Positions 23,987-32,350 of a stretch of DNA of 64,000 nucleotides are shown here, one piece after another; the stretch's first letter is position 1; each line of letters starts with the position of its first letter. The notes beneath the pieces are model-generated. The model saw only the letters and a list, made by a program, of their open reading frames with translations. It made no database searches and had not been told where the DNA came from. This DNA is from Anaerolineales bacterium. GTDB lineage: Bacteria; Chloroflexota; Anaerolineae; Anaerolineales; Villigracilaceae. A program made the position numbers and the translations under genes. Location: NCBI GenBank assembly GCA_016789025.1, contig JAEURC010000085.1, positions 1-64,000 on the forward strand, in the 5' to 3' direction.

Positions 23987-24721
23987 ATGAACAACGCCCT
24001 TCTCTGGCAAATCCGTCACTTCGTCTACTCACACTTCGCGGACACGACCACGCCGCCCAGCGTGGACGTCACCGCCGCGCACTTTAACATCTCCACCGAG
24101 GAAGCGACCGACTACTACAAGGAACTCCACATCCGCCACGCCTTGTTCCTTGACTTGGACTCCGTGACCATCCGCATGGCAAACCCATTTTCAGGCATTC
24201 CCACGGACTTCAAAGTCCACGCGAATGGCAAGACTTATTTCGCTAACTGCGCCTGGGATATGCTCGGCATCCCCGCCGCGCTCCATACAGACGCGGTCAT
24301 CGAAGCCGTTTGCACAGAGAGCAATGAGACGGTGAAATTGGAAATAAAAGATGGGCATGTCACCCTGAGCGAAAGCGAAGGGTCTCTCCCACCCCAAAAC
24401 GGGACTCTTCGGTCGCAACGAACGCTCCCTCAGAGTGACATGCTACTCGTCCACTTTCCACTTGCTTTTTCACACTGGTACGATGATCTCGTCTTTACCT
24501 GAACAACCATGCTTCTCTTCCAGTCGGAAGAATGGATTGACAATTGGTGCAAACGAAACAGCCTCCAACGCGGAGAAGTTCTCACGATCAACCAAACTTG
24601 GGAACTCTCCAAACTCTGGTATCACAACCGCCTGTCACTGGAGTATCATGGACGAAGCATCGAGCAGGTTGCAGAGGTTTTCAGGCAGGCTGGTTTGACG
24701 GCGCAGTTTTGGTATGCTTGA
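23987..24721 (+). CDS. MerB-like (alkylmercury lyase family) protein with in-frame TGA, candidate selenoprotein
   Basis: MerB cleaves carbon-mercury bonds with Cys96, Asp99 and Cys159. Here an N-terminal winged-helix-like domain (about 15-60) leads to the MerB core, with Cys88 and Asp91 in ANCAWDML, equivalent to Cys96-x-x-Asp99. The frame then meets one TGA (24500-24502) and continues without any other stop for 72 codons as TTMLLFQSEEWIDNW, matching MerB after Cys159 (x-x-V-x-F-F-x-S, then W). The TGA replaces codon 172 exactly at the Cys159 position. The downstream part has an ATG (24509) but no ribosome site. Residues about 124-152 derive from an inserted repeat. Read with selenocysteine the product is 244 residues. 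Alternatives: Cys-to-stop decay, or loss of function after the repeat insertion. Confidence 0.6.
24355..24443. repeat. Palindromic repeat inserted in the MerB-like coding sequence
   Basis: The ends GCATGTCACCCTGAG (24355-24369) and CTCAGAGTGACATGC (24429-24443) are inverted repeats, with inner arms including GAAGGGTCTC and GGTCGCAACG. It is related to the element at 10636-10733. The reading frame stays open across it, adding about 28 Ser/Gln/Leu-rich residues. Confidence 0.8.
24500..24531 (+). promoter_or_regulatory. SECIS-like hairpin just after in-frame TGA
   Basis: After TGA (24500-24502) the stem TCTTCC (24516-24521) / GGAAGA (24526-24531) closes a four-base loop AGTC, which has G at its second position. 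The loop starts 19 bases after the TGA, inside the 16-37 range described for bacterial SECIS elements. Two further pairs are possible below a 2x2 internal loop. The stem is short and could arise by chance. Confidence 0.4.
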
Positions 24722-24731
24722 GCCAAGACGC

Positions 24732-24856
24732 GCGGGGCTAAAGCCGCCTGATTTCGACAAGCTCAATCCAAGGCTCAGTTCATGGAAGCCACTTCGGGCT
24801 AACGAGCGAGTCCGCTTTAGCGGACTTCCACGCACTGAGGCAGGACTTTAGTCCGC
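24732..24856. repeat. Cloverleaf-like palindromic repeat, copy 3
   Basis: Ends GCGGGGCTAAAGCC (24732-24745) and GGACTTTAGTCCGC (24843-24856). It keeps AGTCCGC-TTTA-GCGGACT and a GGCTCAGTTCATGG/CACTGAGGCAG stem. It has an extra 21-base segment (ATTTCGACAAGCTCAATCCAA) not in copies 1 and 2, and no transposase beside it. Confidence 0.85.
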
Positions 24857-24915
24857 ACCGAGCCCCGCAGGCTTGACCTCAAAGTTTTGGTAAAGCAAAT
24901 AAATAGAGTGATAAT

Positions 24916-25887
24916 ATGTCAAAGTTTATAGCACTAAAATCTGGTATTTTGGATTTAGCGTCCGACGCATTAGACAGCGGTTTTTCTAACCTGAAACAAC
25001 AAGTATTGCTTTTTGACCAGATTGGAATCGTACATTTAACTAAATTTCAAAATTACGCTAATAGTTTTCTAGAAGAAAATAGAAATAGAATGAGCTCCAA
25101 TCTAGTGGGTAAGATGCAATTGATGATTACAGATTTAGAATGGCTCCATCAAATGGATATTATTTTTGAGCCAATAATACAAAAAGAGATTCCCTCTCCA
25201 AAAGATGTTAACAACAAATTCTCTTTAGAAAAACTGCAAGAGATTGTTTCTCTTCTTAATACTATTGTAGATTCTTATCCAAACTCACCAGAAGATGTCA
25301 ATGTGGAATTTCTAGCTAATTTGACCGAGAAAAGAGATTTTTCCATTATAAGGTTAATATCTATTTTTATTGAGGTTACAAAAGGCATTACAGCGGTTAC
25401 CACTCGTCCATACATTGACTACACAACAAATTTATCAAATTCAGTAAAAAGCGATGTGACACAAGTCATAATTAAAAAATTACCCTTGCCAAGTAACGAG
25501 ACGCCATGGGAACAAGTTTTGGATTATCGGAATGATCCAGAAAACCAAAATCTTTTAAAAGACCTACGACGATGGATAAGAAAGACCTCAAGTGAAAGCA
25601 CCTCGCAAGCTGAACTAGAAGAAGAGATTGAATGGCTAATTAACAAATTTCAAAATCATATGAAATATCATAAAATCAAAGCGAATACAGAAACATTGGA
25701 AGTGCTCGTAAAAGCACCACTTGAAATTGTTGAGGATTTAGTAAGACTGAAATTATCGAAAATCCCTGAGCCATTCTTTGCCTTGAAGAAGAGGCAACTG
25801 ATGCTAATGGAGGCTGAAATGAACGCTCCAGGCAGAGAGTTGGCATACATAATAAAATCCAGAGAGGCTTTTGAGTCTCAAGAATAG
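24916..25887 (+). CDS. Hypothetical helical protein, AT-rich gene
   Basis: The 323-residue protein is not recognised. It is rich in Leu, Ile, Lys, Glu and Asn with long amphipathic helices, no signal peptide and no membrane segment. A motif [18 protein letters not shown] (about 196-213) followed by LRRWIRK is the most distinctive part. Base composition is much more AT-rich than the neighbours, with AAA, AAT and ATA codons common, which suggests recent transfer. It lies directly after a mobile repeat and nine bases before the HMG-CoA synthase start. Could be a defence or stress protein, but there is no evidence for that. Confidence 0.7.
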   Translation: MSKFIALKSGILDLASDALDSGFSNLKQQVLLFDQIGIVHLTKFQNYANSFLEENRNRMSSNLVGKMQLMITDLEWLHQMDIIFEPIIQKEIPSPKDVNNKFSLEKLQEIVSLLNTIVDSYPNSPEDVNVEFLANLTEKRDFSIIRLISIFIEVTKGITAVTTRPYIDYTTNLSNSVKSDVTQVIIKKLPLPSNETPWEQVLDYRNDPENQNLLKDLRRWIRKTSSESTSQAELEEEIEWLINKFQNHMKYHKIKANTETLEVLVKAPLEIVEDLVRLKLSKIPEPFFALKKRQLMLMEAEMNAPGRELAYIIKSREAFESQE

Positions 25888-25895
25888 GTTATCTA

Positions 25896-26975
25896 ATGAC
25901 AACCCCTCACCCCCACTCCCCCACCCTCCTCAAACCTGCCAAGCCTGTTGGCATCATCGGCTATGGCGCGTACGTGCCGCGTTATCGTCTGCCCGCCAAG
26001 GAAGTCGCGCGCGTATGGACGGGCGGCAAAGGCGGACTCCCCATCAAAGAGAAAGCCGTCCCCGGGCTGGATGAAGACGTCATCACCATGTCCATTGAAG
26101 CGGCGCGCAACGCCATGAAACGCGCCCAGATTGACCCGACCGAACTGCGGGCGGTCTGGGTCGGGTCTGAGTCGCATCCATATGCGGTGAAACCAACCTC
26201 CACCTTGGTCGCTGAAGCGATTGGCGCCGTCCCGAACACGCAAGCCGCCGATTGGGAGTTCGCCTGCAAGGCTGGCACCGAAGCGCTCGTCGCCGCGATG
26301 GGCTTGGTCGGCTCGGGCATGGGCAAGTACGCGATGGCGATCGGCATGGACACCGCGCAAGGCAAGCCAGGCGACGCGCTCGAGTACACCGCGGGCGCGG
26401 GCGGCGGCGCGTACATCGTCGGTCCCGCCGAAGAGTCGCTGGCAATCATCAACGCCTCGTATTCGTACGTCACCGACACGCCCGATTTCTGGCGGCGCTC
26501 CGATGCGAAGTATCCCGAACACGGCATGCGCTTCACGGGCGAGCCCGCCTACTTCAAACACGTTACCGAAGCCGCCACGCATCTCATGGAAGCCTCAGGC
26601 ACAACCGCAAAAGATTACAAGTGGGCGGTCTTCCACCAGCCCAACACCAAGTTCCCGCAACGCGTCGCATCGGGTCTCGGCTTCTCGATGGAACAGATCG
26701 AACCCGGACTCTTAGTCCCTGTGATCGGGAACACATACGCGGGCGCGGCGATGATCGGACTCACTGCGACTCTCGACCTCGCCCAGCCTGGAGATCGGAT
26801 TCTCGTCGTCTCTTTCGGAAGTGGAGCTGGCTCCGACGCCTTCGACATCACCGTCACTGACGCCGCTCCGCTCCGCGCAGGTTTAGCAAATAAGACTCAA
26901 GATTACGTCAAACGGCGGACAGAGATTGATTACGCCACGTATGTGAGGTTTAGAGGAAAGCTGGCGATGAAGTAA
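25896..26975 (+). CDS. Hydroxymethylglutaryl-CoA synthase, archaeal/PksG-like
   Basis: It condenses acetyl-CoA with acetoacetyl-CoA to HMG-CoA, the first committed mevalonate step. The 359-residue thiolase-fold protein has the nucleophile Cys124 in [12 protein letters not shown], the catalytic His in [12 protein letters not shown], and the [18 protein letters not shown]-terminal signature. The N-terminus is [14 protein letters not shown]. In archaea this enzyme works in a complex with a thiolase and a DUF35 protein: a thiolase-like gene lies downstream, but no DUF35/OB-fold gene is present between them. The upstream AT-rich gene separates it from HMG-CoA reductase. Confidence 0.93.
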   Translation: MTTPHPHSPTLLKPAKPVGIIGYGAYVPRYRLPAKEVARVWTGGKGGLPIKEKAVPGLDEDVITMSIEAARNAMKRAQIDPTELRAVWVGSESHPYAVKPTSTLVAEAIGAVPNTQAADWEFACKAGTEALVAAMGLVGSGMGKYAMAIGMDTAQGKPGDALEYTAGAGGGAYIVGPAEESLAIINASYSYVTDTPDFWRRSDAKYPEHGMRFTGEPAYFKHVTEAATHLMEASGTTAKDYKWAVFHQPNTKFPQRVASGLGFSMEQIEPGLLVPVIGNTYAGAAMIGLTATLDLAQPGDRILVVSFGSGAGSDAFDITVTDAAPLRAGLANKTQDYVKRRTEIDYATYVRFRGKLAMK

Positions 26976-27059
26976 ACAAGTAGACACGTAGACAGGTACA
27001 CAAGGACTCGCGCAACACATTTCCGTGTGTACCTGTTTCCCTGTTTACGTGTCTACCTT
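26972..27059. repeat. Modular GTAnACA palindromic repeat, copy 2
   Basis: The left half GTAAACAAG-TAGACACG-TAGACAGG-TACACAAG and the right half TGTGTACCTG-TTTCCCTG-TTTACGTG-TCTACC are complementary in shifted registers. The centre (GACTCGCGCAACACATTTCC) is unique. Compare 8242-8318. Confidence 0.75.
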
Positions 27060-27075
27060 CCAACACGGAGAACCT

Positions 27076-27516
27076 ATGGCAAACATCATCCTCACAGGCA
27101 TCGAACAGACACAAGCCCGCAAAAGTTTCCGAAAGCTGGCGATTATCGCTATGCTTTTGTCTCTCGTCACGGGCTGCAACTTCCTCTCTCCTACGCCAAC
27201 GCCTGATGTCCGACCCCTCGTAGACGCTTTCTTCTCAGGATATGCCTATCTCGACGTCAACGACAACGGTGAAATTGACTCGGAAGACACGCCCATCGAA
27301 AATGCCACACTGATCGTCACTCTGCAAGGCGGCATGGAAATTGGCGACACCACCGATGAGAACGGGAATGCCTTTATCACCGTCCCCGGCGGCGTAGACT
27401 ATCCTGTGACGCTGCGCATGGAAGCGCCAAAAGACAGTAACTTGAAACTCATCGGACCATCATCGGTTACTTACCCGTCCGACGAACAAGCAAATTTCCT
27501 TTTTTCTTCAAAGTGA
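27076..27516 (+). CDS. Small lipoprotein with thiolase-like N-terminus
   Basis: The 146-residue protein has a lipobox (LVTGC, Cys34) and a mature part that reads as a carboxypeptidase-regulatory/SdrD-like beta domain with an EF-hand-like DVNDNGEIDSED, probably calcium-binding and surface-exposed. The first 12 residues, MANIILTGIEQT, look like the start of the thiolase gene downstream (MTEVIIAGIGQT), and the DNA is also alike (about 30 of 42 bases). The signal peptide therefore has an unusual 20-residue n-region. It sits between HMG-CoA synthase and the thiolase-like gene. Confidence 0.75.
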   Translation: MANIILTGIEQTQARKSFRKLAIIAMLLSLVTGCNFLSPTPTPDVRPLVDAFFSGYAYLDVNDNGEIDSEDTPIENATLIVTLQGGMEIGDTTDENGNAFITVPGGVDYPVTLRMEAPKDSNLKLIGPSSVTYPSDEQANFLFSSK

Positions 27517-27528
27517 GATAAGCCAACA

Positions 27529-28686
27529 ATGACAGAAGTCATCATCGCAGGTATCGGACAAACAGAGGTCGGCGAACATTGGGACATTGGTCTGCGCGAC
27601 CTTGCCTTCGCCGCCATTCAAGACGCGGTCAAAGATTCGGGCGGACTCAAACCGCAATCGCTATTCGTAGGCAACATGCTCGCGCCGAATCTATCGAATC
27701 AGGCGCATCTCGGCGCGTTGATCGCGGATTATGCGGGCTTGCTCGGAATCGAAGCCGTGACCATCGAAGCGGCGGGCGCATCGGGCGGCGCGGCATTGCG
27801 ACAGGGTTATCTCGCCGTCAAAAGCGGATTGGTGGATGTCGCGCTCGTCCTCGGCGTGGAAAAATTTACGGACAAAGTCGGTTCAGGCGTGGATGCCGCG
27901 CTCGCCACAACAGGCGATGCAGATTTTGAATCGGTCCAGGGCATGACTCCCGCCGCGCAAGCCGCATTGTTGATGAAACGCTACATGCACGAGTACGATG
28001 TCCCCAAAGATGGATTTGCGGGTTTCGCATTGACCGCTCACGCGAACGGCGTCGCAAATAAATATGCCATGTTCCGCAAAGCCATCAAGCCTGAAACATA
28101 CGCCAAAGCGGAAATGGTCAGTGACCCGCTCAACATGTTCGACATGGCTCCCAACGCAGACGGCGCGGCGGCGGTCCTGTTGACACGAAGCGATTTGTTG
28201 CCGAACAATTTCTCGCATCCGCTGGTGAAAATTGCTGGTTCGGCTTCTTCATCGGACACACTTGCATTGCATGATCGAAAAGACATGCTTTATTTCGACA
28301 CCGCGCAAATCTCCGCGGGCAAGGCAATGAAACAAGTCGGCGCGGTGTTGGATGATATTGACCTATTCGAATATCACGACACATTCAGCATCTATGCCGC
28401 TCTGCAACTCGAAGCGGTTGGGTTCGCAATTAAAGGAAAAGGGTGGCGTCTCGCTGAGGATGGCGAGATAAGCAAAACAGGCAAAATCCCATGCGCGACG
28501 ATGGGCGGAATGAAAGCGCGCGGCTTCGCGGGCGGAGCCTCAGGCGTGTATCAGGCAGTGGATGCCGTCACCCAGCTTCGGGGTGAGGCGGAAGCGAACC
28601 AGATCCCGAACGCGAAGACCGCGTTGATCCAATCCCTCGGCGGACCCGCGTCTACGGCGGTGAGTCACATTTTGCAAAGAGCATAG
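27529..28686 (+). CDS. Thiolase-like protein lacking the usual catalytic Cys and His
   Basis: The 385-residue protein belongs to the archaeal/SCP-x-like thiolase group (VIIAGIGQTEVGEHW, DMAPNADGAAAVLL, EYHDTFSIYAAL, GGMKARGF...GASGVYQ). At the nucleophile site, where homologues have Cys in E-A-C-A-S-G-G, this protein has Gly83 (EAAGASGGAAL; codon GGC). At the C-terminal GHP motif it has G-F-A (Phe333). The HD motif of the second site is kept. The enzyme may thus be inactive in Claisen condensation, or serve as a binding partner of HMG-CoA synthase. If the two changes are real, another thiolase must supply acetoacetyl-CoA. Confidence 0.85.
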   Translation: MTEVIIAGIGQTEVGEHWDIGLRDLAFAAIQDAVKDSGGLKPQSLFVGNMLAPNLSNQAHLGALIADYAGLLGIEAVTIEAAGASGGAALRQGYLAVKSGLVDVALVLGVEKFTDKVGSGVDAALATTGDADFESVQGMTPAAQAALLMKRYMHEYDVPKDGFAGFALTAHANGVANKYAMFRKAIKPETYAKAEMVSDPLNMFDMAPNADGAAAVLLTRSDLLPNNFSHPLVKIAGSASSSDTLALHDRKDMLYFDTAQISAGKAMKQVGAVLDDIDLFEYHDTFSIYAALQLEAVGFAIKGKGWRLAEDGEISKTGKIPCATMGGMKARGFAGGASGVYQAVDAVTQLRGEAEANQIPNAKTALIQSLGGPASTAVSHILQRA

Positions 28687-28704
28687 CGCGACATTAATGT
28701 CGCG
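28687..28704. terminator. Perfect palindrome between convergent genes
   Basis: CGCGACATT/AATGTCGCG is an 18-bp perfect palindrome just after the thiolase-like stop codon, between it and the convergent lipoprotein gene. It may be a hairpin terminator or a REP-type palindrome; there is no T-tract. Confidence 0.45.
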
Positions 28705-28737
28705 TTACGCGATTCAAAGACGGGGCGAGATGAAAGT

Positions 28738-30120
28738 TTATCTTCTACCGATAACGCTATCCTCAAAATAGACCAGCATTTCATATCCTATAATGAAATT
28801 TCCTTCTTCCGAAACTGGCGCGGCGGAGAAACTGGTGGAAATTGACGCATTTGTGCCAGCCATAAGTTTGATCGGTTGGAAAGATTCCTTAACCCTCTCT
28901 CGGTCTCTGCAAATTTCCGGGAACAAACAGGGGGCAAAGGCAAGGAAGAAGCTCCAGAAAGTTTCGTCTGGGTCCCTTTCAACTTGATAGACCCTGAGCG
29001 CAAGATCGTATGTTTGACCTTGCCCAGCCATGATCTCAACCGTGGCGGTCGCCTGCGAATTATAAAGCGAAGTATCGATCACTCGCACTGGCACAGGGCG
29101 ATGCGATTGCTCTGAGGTTGTTAATACTTGCTGATTTTGTTTCAATACGACCGAGGCGCGAACGTCCAAAATTTGATAACGACCATCGGGGCTGTCGGTC
29201 AAAACAAAACTATAACCTGAAGGTTTGAAGAAAAAGTCAGCAGACGCGTCCACATACTTATTATCTCCCGAAAAGTACGCCGCCTTGCATTCGTCGGTCA
29301 GGGTGACTTGCGTGGTTTTTCCCGATTCGTACTTCCGCTGTTCAACAATGGAAGCGCAGAGTTCGACATTCGAAGCGTTTATTATGGCGGGATCGCCGAA
29401 GTAGGTTGCGTCGGCATTCAAAGACGAGCCATTTTCAGGTCTATAAAAAAGAGAAGAAAAGGAGACGCGGACAGAAACATCTTTCTTCGAGATGGATGCC
29501 GTAGGTTGAACGAGTTGCGGCGCGGACGAAGAGATTGGCGTCGCGTCGCCCGCGGTTGCATTCGCCAACGTTTCTTCTTTAGCGAAAAGCCCTTCCGCCC
29601 GACTGGTTAAGATCAAGCCGTTATCCATCTGGATCTTCCCGTTGATTTCGTAACTCGCCAATCCGGCAGGCAGATCGGTCATTGAAAATACAAATAAACA
29701 GAGTTTGTCCGCTTCATTCGGCGTTGCAATGCAAGGCGTTTCTTGCTCGATCAGTTTACCGCCCTGGGAATCATAGAGGCTAAGGGTTGCAAAGCTCTGA
29801 AAACTCGTTTCTGCCAACGCTCCGTATAATTGACCGATGATAAGCAGGGAACTGGATTCAAGCCGCAACTGTTCGATGCGAACGGTAATCGTTGGAAGCG
29901 GCGTGGCGGTGGCCGTGAATGTTGGCGCCAGGGTGGGGGTGGGCGACGCGGCGAAGGCGGTCTGTGTGTATGCGACTTCCGCAGTTTGGGCAATGTAGGT
30001 GTTGACCGCGCCGGGAGCCGAAGTTGGCATTGATGGCGCTTCAGGTTGTATTTGCAAATTTCCACACGCTGACGAGATGATTAACACGAACCCAAGCAGA
30101 ATTTGTTTATAGCGTTTCAT
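28738..30120 (-). CDS. Lipoprotein of unknown function
   Basis: The 460-residue protein has a type II signal (MKRYKQILLGFVLIISSACG, Cys19), a Thr/Ala/Pro-rich linker (about 60-85), and a large extracytoplasmic domain of beta strands with several Cys (in ETPCIATP, DKLCLFVF, ELCASIVE, DECKAAYF), which may form disulfides. The start is the ATG complementary to 30118-30120, with GGAG upstream. No family is recognised. It is convergent with the thiolase-like gene and has no operon partner. Confidence 0.7.
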   Translation of the reverse strand: MKRYKQILLGFVLIISSACGNLQIQPEAPSMPTSAPGAVNTYIAQTAEVAYTQTAFAASPTPTLAPTFTATATPLPTITVRIEQLRLESSSLLIIGQLYGALAETSFQSFATLSLYDSQGGKLIEQETPCIATPNEADKLCLFVFSMTDLPAGLASYEINGKIQMDNGLILTSRAEGLFAKEETLANATAGDATPISSSAPQLVQPTASISKKDVSVRVSFSSLFYRPENGSSLNADATYFGDPAIINASNVELCASIVEQRKYESGKTTQVTLTDECKAAYFSGDNKYVDASADFFFKPSGYSFVLTDSPDGRYQILDVRASVVLKQNQQVLTTSEQSHRPVPVRVIDTSLYNSQATATVEIMAGQGQTYDLALRVYQVERDPDETFWSFFLAFAPCLFPEICRDRERVKESFQPIKLMAGTNASISTSFSAAPVSEEGNFIIGYEMLVYFEDSVIGRR

Positions 30121-30349
30121 TGCGATCTCCATTTCAAAACAGGAACAGCCGCGCATTATGTCGCGCAAATGAACTTCGCAAAAGACAACCCAATGAATTC
30201 AGCGCAGTTTCCATTAACGACTCTCATTTACAATCAGCGTAAAATTTTGATAGGATTTGAGAGTCCATGCTTGCGGAGGAAAAGGCATCATGGATATTCC
30301 GAGATACTAGCGACACAAAATAGCACTCCAGATAAATCGACAAGGTTTA
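30121..30349. other. Intergenic region upstream of gene remnants
   Basis: About 230 bases without a supported gene. A short ATG frame at 30267 with GCGGAGG inside stops after 17 codons. Nothing else was recognised; it may hold the promoter of the divergent lipoprotein. Confidence 0.4.
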
Positions 30350-30453
30350 TCCAAATTGCATCAACGTCAGGTCGAGGAAAATCAGATTGTTAATGAAAAA
30401 ACTGCATTGATTAGTCTCGGAGAGTCAGCGCCCACTGCAGTCGATCATATTTT
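30350..30453 (+). pseudogene. Thiolase C-terminal remnant
   Basis: Translation gives EENQIVNEKTALI-SLGESAPTAVDHIL, matching the last residues of the thiolase-like protein at 27529-28686 (EANQIPNAKTALIQSLGGPASTAVSHIL). Only about 30 residues are left and no start codon belongs to it. It is evidence of a second thiolase gene that was lost. Confidence 0.75.
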
Positions 30454-30486
30454 AACAATAGGCGACGATGGAAAACAGTTCAATGA

Positions 30487-30912
30487 CATCAGACAACATT
30501 TGTTATCCGATTTAAAACAAACGACAATCCATCGCGCATCTTCGCCTTTCTCGCCATCGGACGCCCCCTCTCCCATCTCGCCGCAGGGACAGCCTTCGGC
30601 GCTCCCACAACTCTGCCATGGGGAATCGAACTTTGGAACGCAACGCGGCATCCGACTCAAATTTACGAGTTGATCGCAGCATTGATTATTTTCGCATCGA
30701 TCTGGTTTCGGAAATCAATCTTGTCCCCCGGCATTCTCTTCCTCAATTTCACCGCGCTCACCGCTGGCGCGCGCCTCTTCCTCGAAGCCTTTCGAGGAGA
30801 CAGCGTTTTTATATTTGGAGGATTGCGATTGGCGCAGGTTGTCGCGTGGGTAGCAATGGCAACCGCTATCTATTTCATCCAATCAGTATTTCAAAAAACA
30901 GAAACCGGCTGA
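30487..30912 (+). pseudogene. Truncated prolipoprotein diacylglyceryl transferase (lgt) remnant
   Basis: The frame reads IFAFLAIGRPLSHLAAGTAFGAPT..., then LPWGIELWNATRHPTQIYE, the C-terminal Lgt signature, followed by three membrane helices and a stop at 30910. The N-terminal half of Lgt (about 100 residues) is absent and an in-frame stop precedes it at 30484. No good start codon is found. The functional lgt must be elsewhere. Confidence 0.8.
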
Positions 30913-30923
30913 TATAAGGCGAA
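30910..30923. repeat. 14-bp direct repeat, left copy
   Basis: TGATATAAGGCGAA occurs here, overlapping the lgt remnant's stop, and again at 33294-33307 in the same orientation. The two copies bracket the RHS tip and lipoprotein cassette. Confidence 0.75.
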
Positions 30924-30991
30924 GCTTAGGTTTTGAAGAATAAAAATTAAATTGTTAAAGTTCAAGTAAGGCGAAAACTCAATTGTAACAA

Positions 30992-32350
30992 CTAAGGCAT
31001 CCATGTTGGACTTGCAACGTCACCATCAAGGTCCGAAGTGATGTTTCGCCAACTTTGACCATCGGCTGAAATAATGTATACATCAGATTCGCCAGCATGA
31101 TTGGAACTGAACATCAGGTATTCCCCATCTGGCGACCAGTCCATTCCACTGATGACCAAGTCGTCACTAGAATTTGAAATAGACAATACGGCAAGAGAGG
31201 TAGTATCTTTTGTTTGAATATCTACAGTCGCAATTTCCACACGATCTCTCTTTTTCCAGTTCGTGTAACGCACATATGCTAATGTTCTGCCATCGACAGA
31301 CAAGCGTGGCATAAAGATCAGACCTGATTGATCCGGTAGAAATCGCTCAAGGTTGCTCCCATCCGAATCGACAATGAACAATGTTCCTTGCCCATTTTTA
31401 TCGGAAGCGACAAAAATGATCTGATTGTCCTGGTTTACCCAAACTGGTTGAGAATTTACAGAAACGTAGGTATTAAATTCTATATCTTTGCTGTGGAATA
31501 ACAATTGCGACCAAGATGTAAATGCATAGGGCCAATATTCGCTCAATTCACCAGAGAACGTGCTTGTTATATCAATATAGTTTTCTACGAAATTCGATAC
31601 ATTGACAGATACAATCGCGATGCCGCTGCGTTTTCGATATTCAATAGCCAACGATGACCCGTCTGTAGACCAACTAGCATTGGCAACAAAGTCGCCCGCT
31701 TCGTTGAAATTGGTCACTCGAGTAAACGAATCCTGTCCATCGCTGTGAATCCATAAATTGTATCCAATAGGACCCATACGATTCGCATCCAAACCAACAA
31801 CCGCCATCCTGCGGCCATCATCTGACCAGTATATATCTTGCGGAAATAAAAAATAATCTTCGTAGCCCCTGACCCACTCGACAAACTCGCCCCTGCTGAC
31901 TTCTAGATCCGGTGAGACGATAAAGCCATCGAAACTGGTAAGAGTCCAATCACTTCCTTCAACAAAAGTGATCTCATCACTATTTGGTCTCCAACTCAGA
32001 GCAGAGCCTCTATAGCGAAACAAATCTGTGTTTTGATCGACGCAACCATTTTTATAAATATAGAAATCCGACAAATCCGCAGTATCCAGGTTGCGATCAT
32101 GTCGAATGACAACATACTGATCGTTTTCCAGCTCGCGAACAACAACGACAACTTCCTGATCGTAAGGACGAGATTTCGATTGTCTTCCATCAGGATTCTT
32201 CCAACAAAAAGAGATGATGTGATCCTTCAGTTGCTCTCTCGGCGTCTCATGCTGAGGAGAATGCTCTGTGGGCAAACCTCCATTGCACGACGCTAACAAG
32301 ATAAGGGGAAACAAACATATGGCTAATATGGTTCGGCGAAAGTCTGTCAT
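30992..32350 (-). CDS. Beta-propeller (TolB/PD40-like) lipoprotein
   Basis: The 452-residue protein has a lipoprotein signal (LLASCNG, Cys22) and repeated PD40-type blades: SWRPNSDEITFV, YWSDDGRRMAVVG, SWSTDGSSLAIEY, VNQDNQIIFVASD, LSVDGRTLAYV and DWSPDGEYLMFSSN. It is secreted and membrane-anchored. The ATG overlaps the stop of the RHS tip by four bases, so the two are coupled. In RHS systems the gene after the toxin tip is commonly an immunity gene, but a large propeller lipoprotein would be unusual in that role. Confidence 0.8.
   Translation of the reverse strand: MTDFRRTILAICLFPLILLASCNGGLPTEHSPQHETPREQLKDHIISFCWKNPDGRQSKSRPYDQEVVVVVRELENDQYVVIRHDRNLDTADLSDFYIYKNGCVDQNTDLFRYRGSALSWRPNSDEITFVEGSDWTLTSFDGFIVSPDLEVSRGEFVEWVRGYEDYFLFPQDIYWSDDGRRMAVVGLDANRMGPIGYNLWIHSDGQDSFTRVTNFNEAGDFVANASWSTDGSSLAIEYRKRSGIAIVSVNVSNFVENYIDITSTFSGELSEYWPYAFTSWSQLLFHSKDIEFNTYVSVNSQPVWVNQDNQIIFVASDKNGQGTLFIVDSDGSNLERFLPDQSGLIFMPRLSVDGRTLAYVRYTNWKKRDRVEIATVDIQTKDTTSLAVLSISNSSDDLVISGMDWSPDGEYLMFSSNHAGESDVYIISADGQSWRNITSDLDGDVASPTWMP

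Noticed and set aside
24509..24721. Separate 70-residue gene starting at ATG 24509
   Set aside because: No ribosome site, same frame as the upstream MerB-like gene, and its sequence matches the C-terminal part of that family, so it is treated as the same gene.
28738..30120. Possible partner role of the lipoprotein in the mevalonate cluster
   Set aside because: It is on the opposite strand, convergent, with no domain linking it to isoprenoid metabolism.
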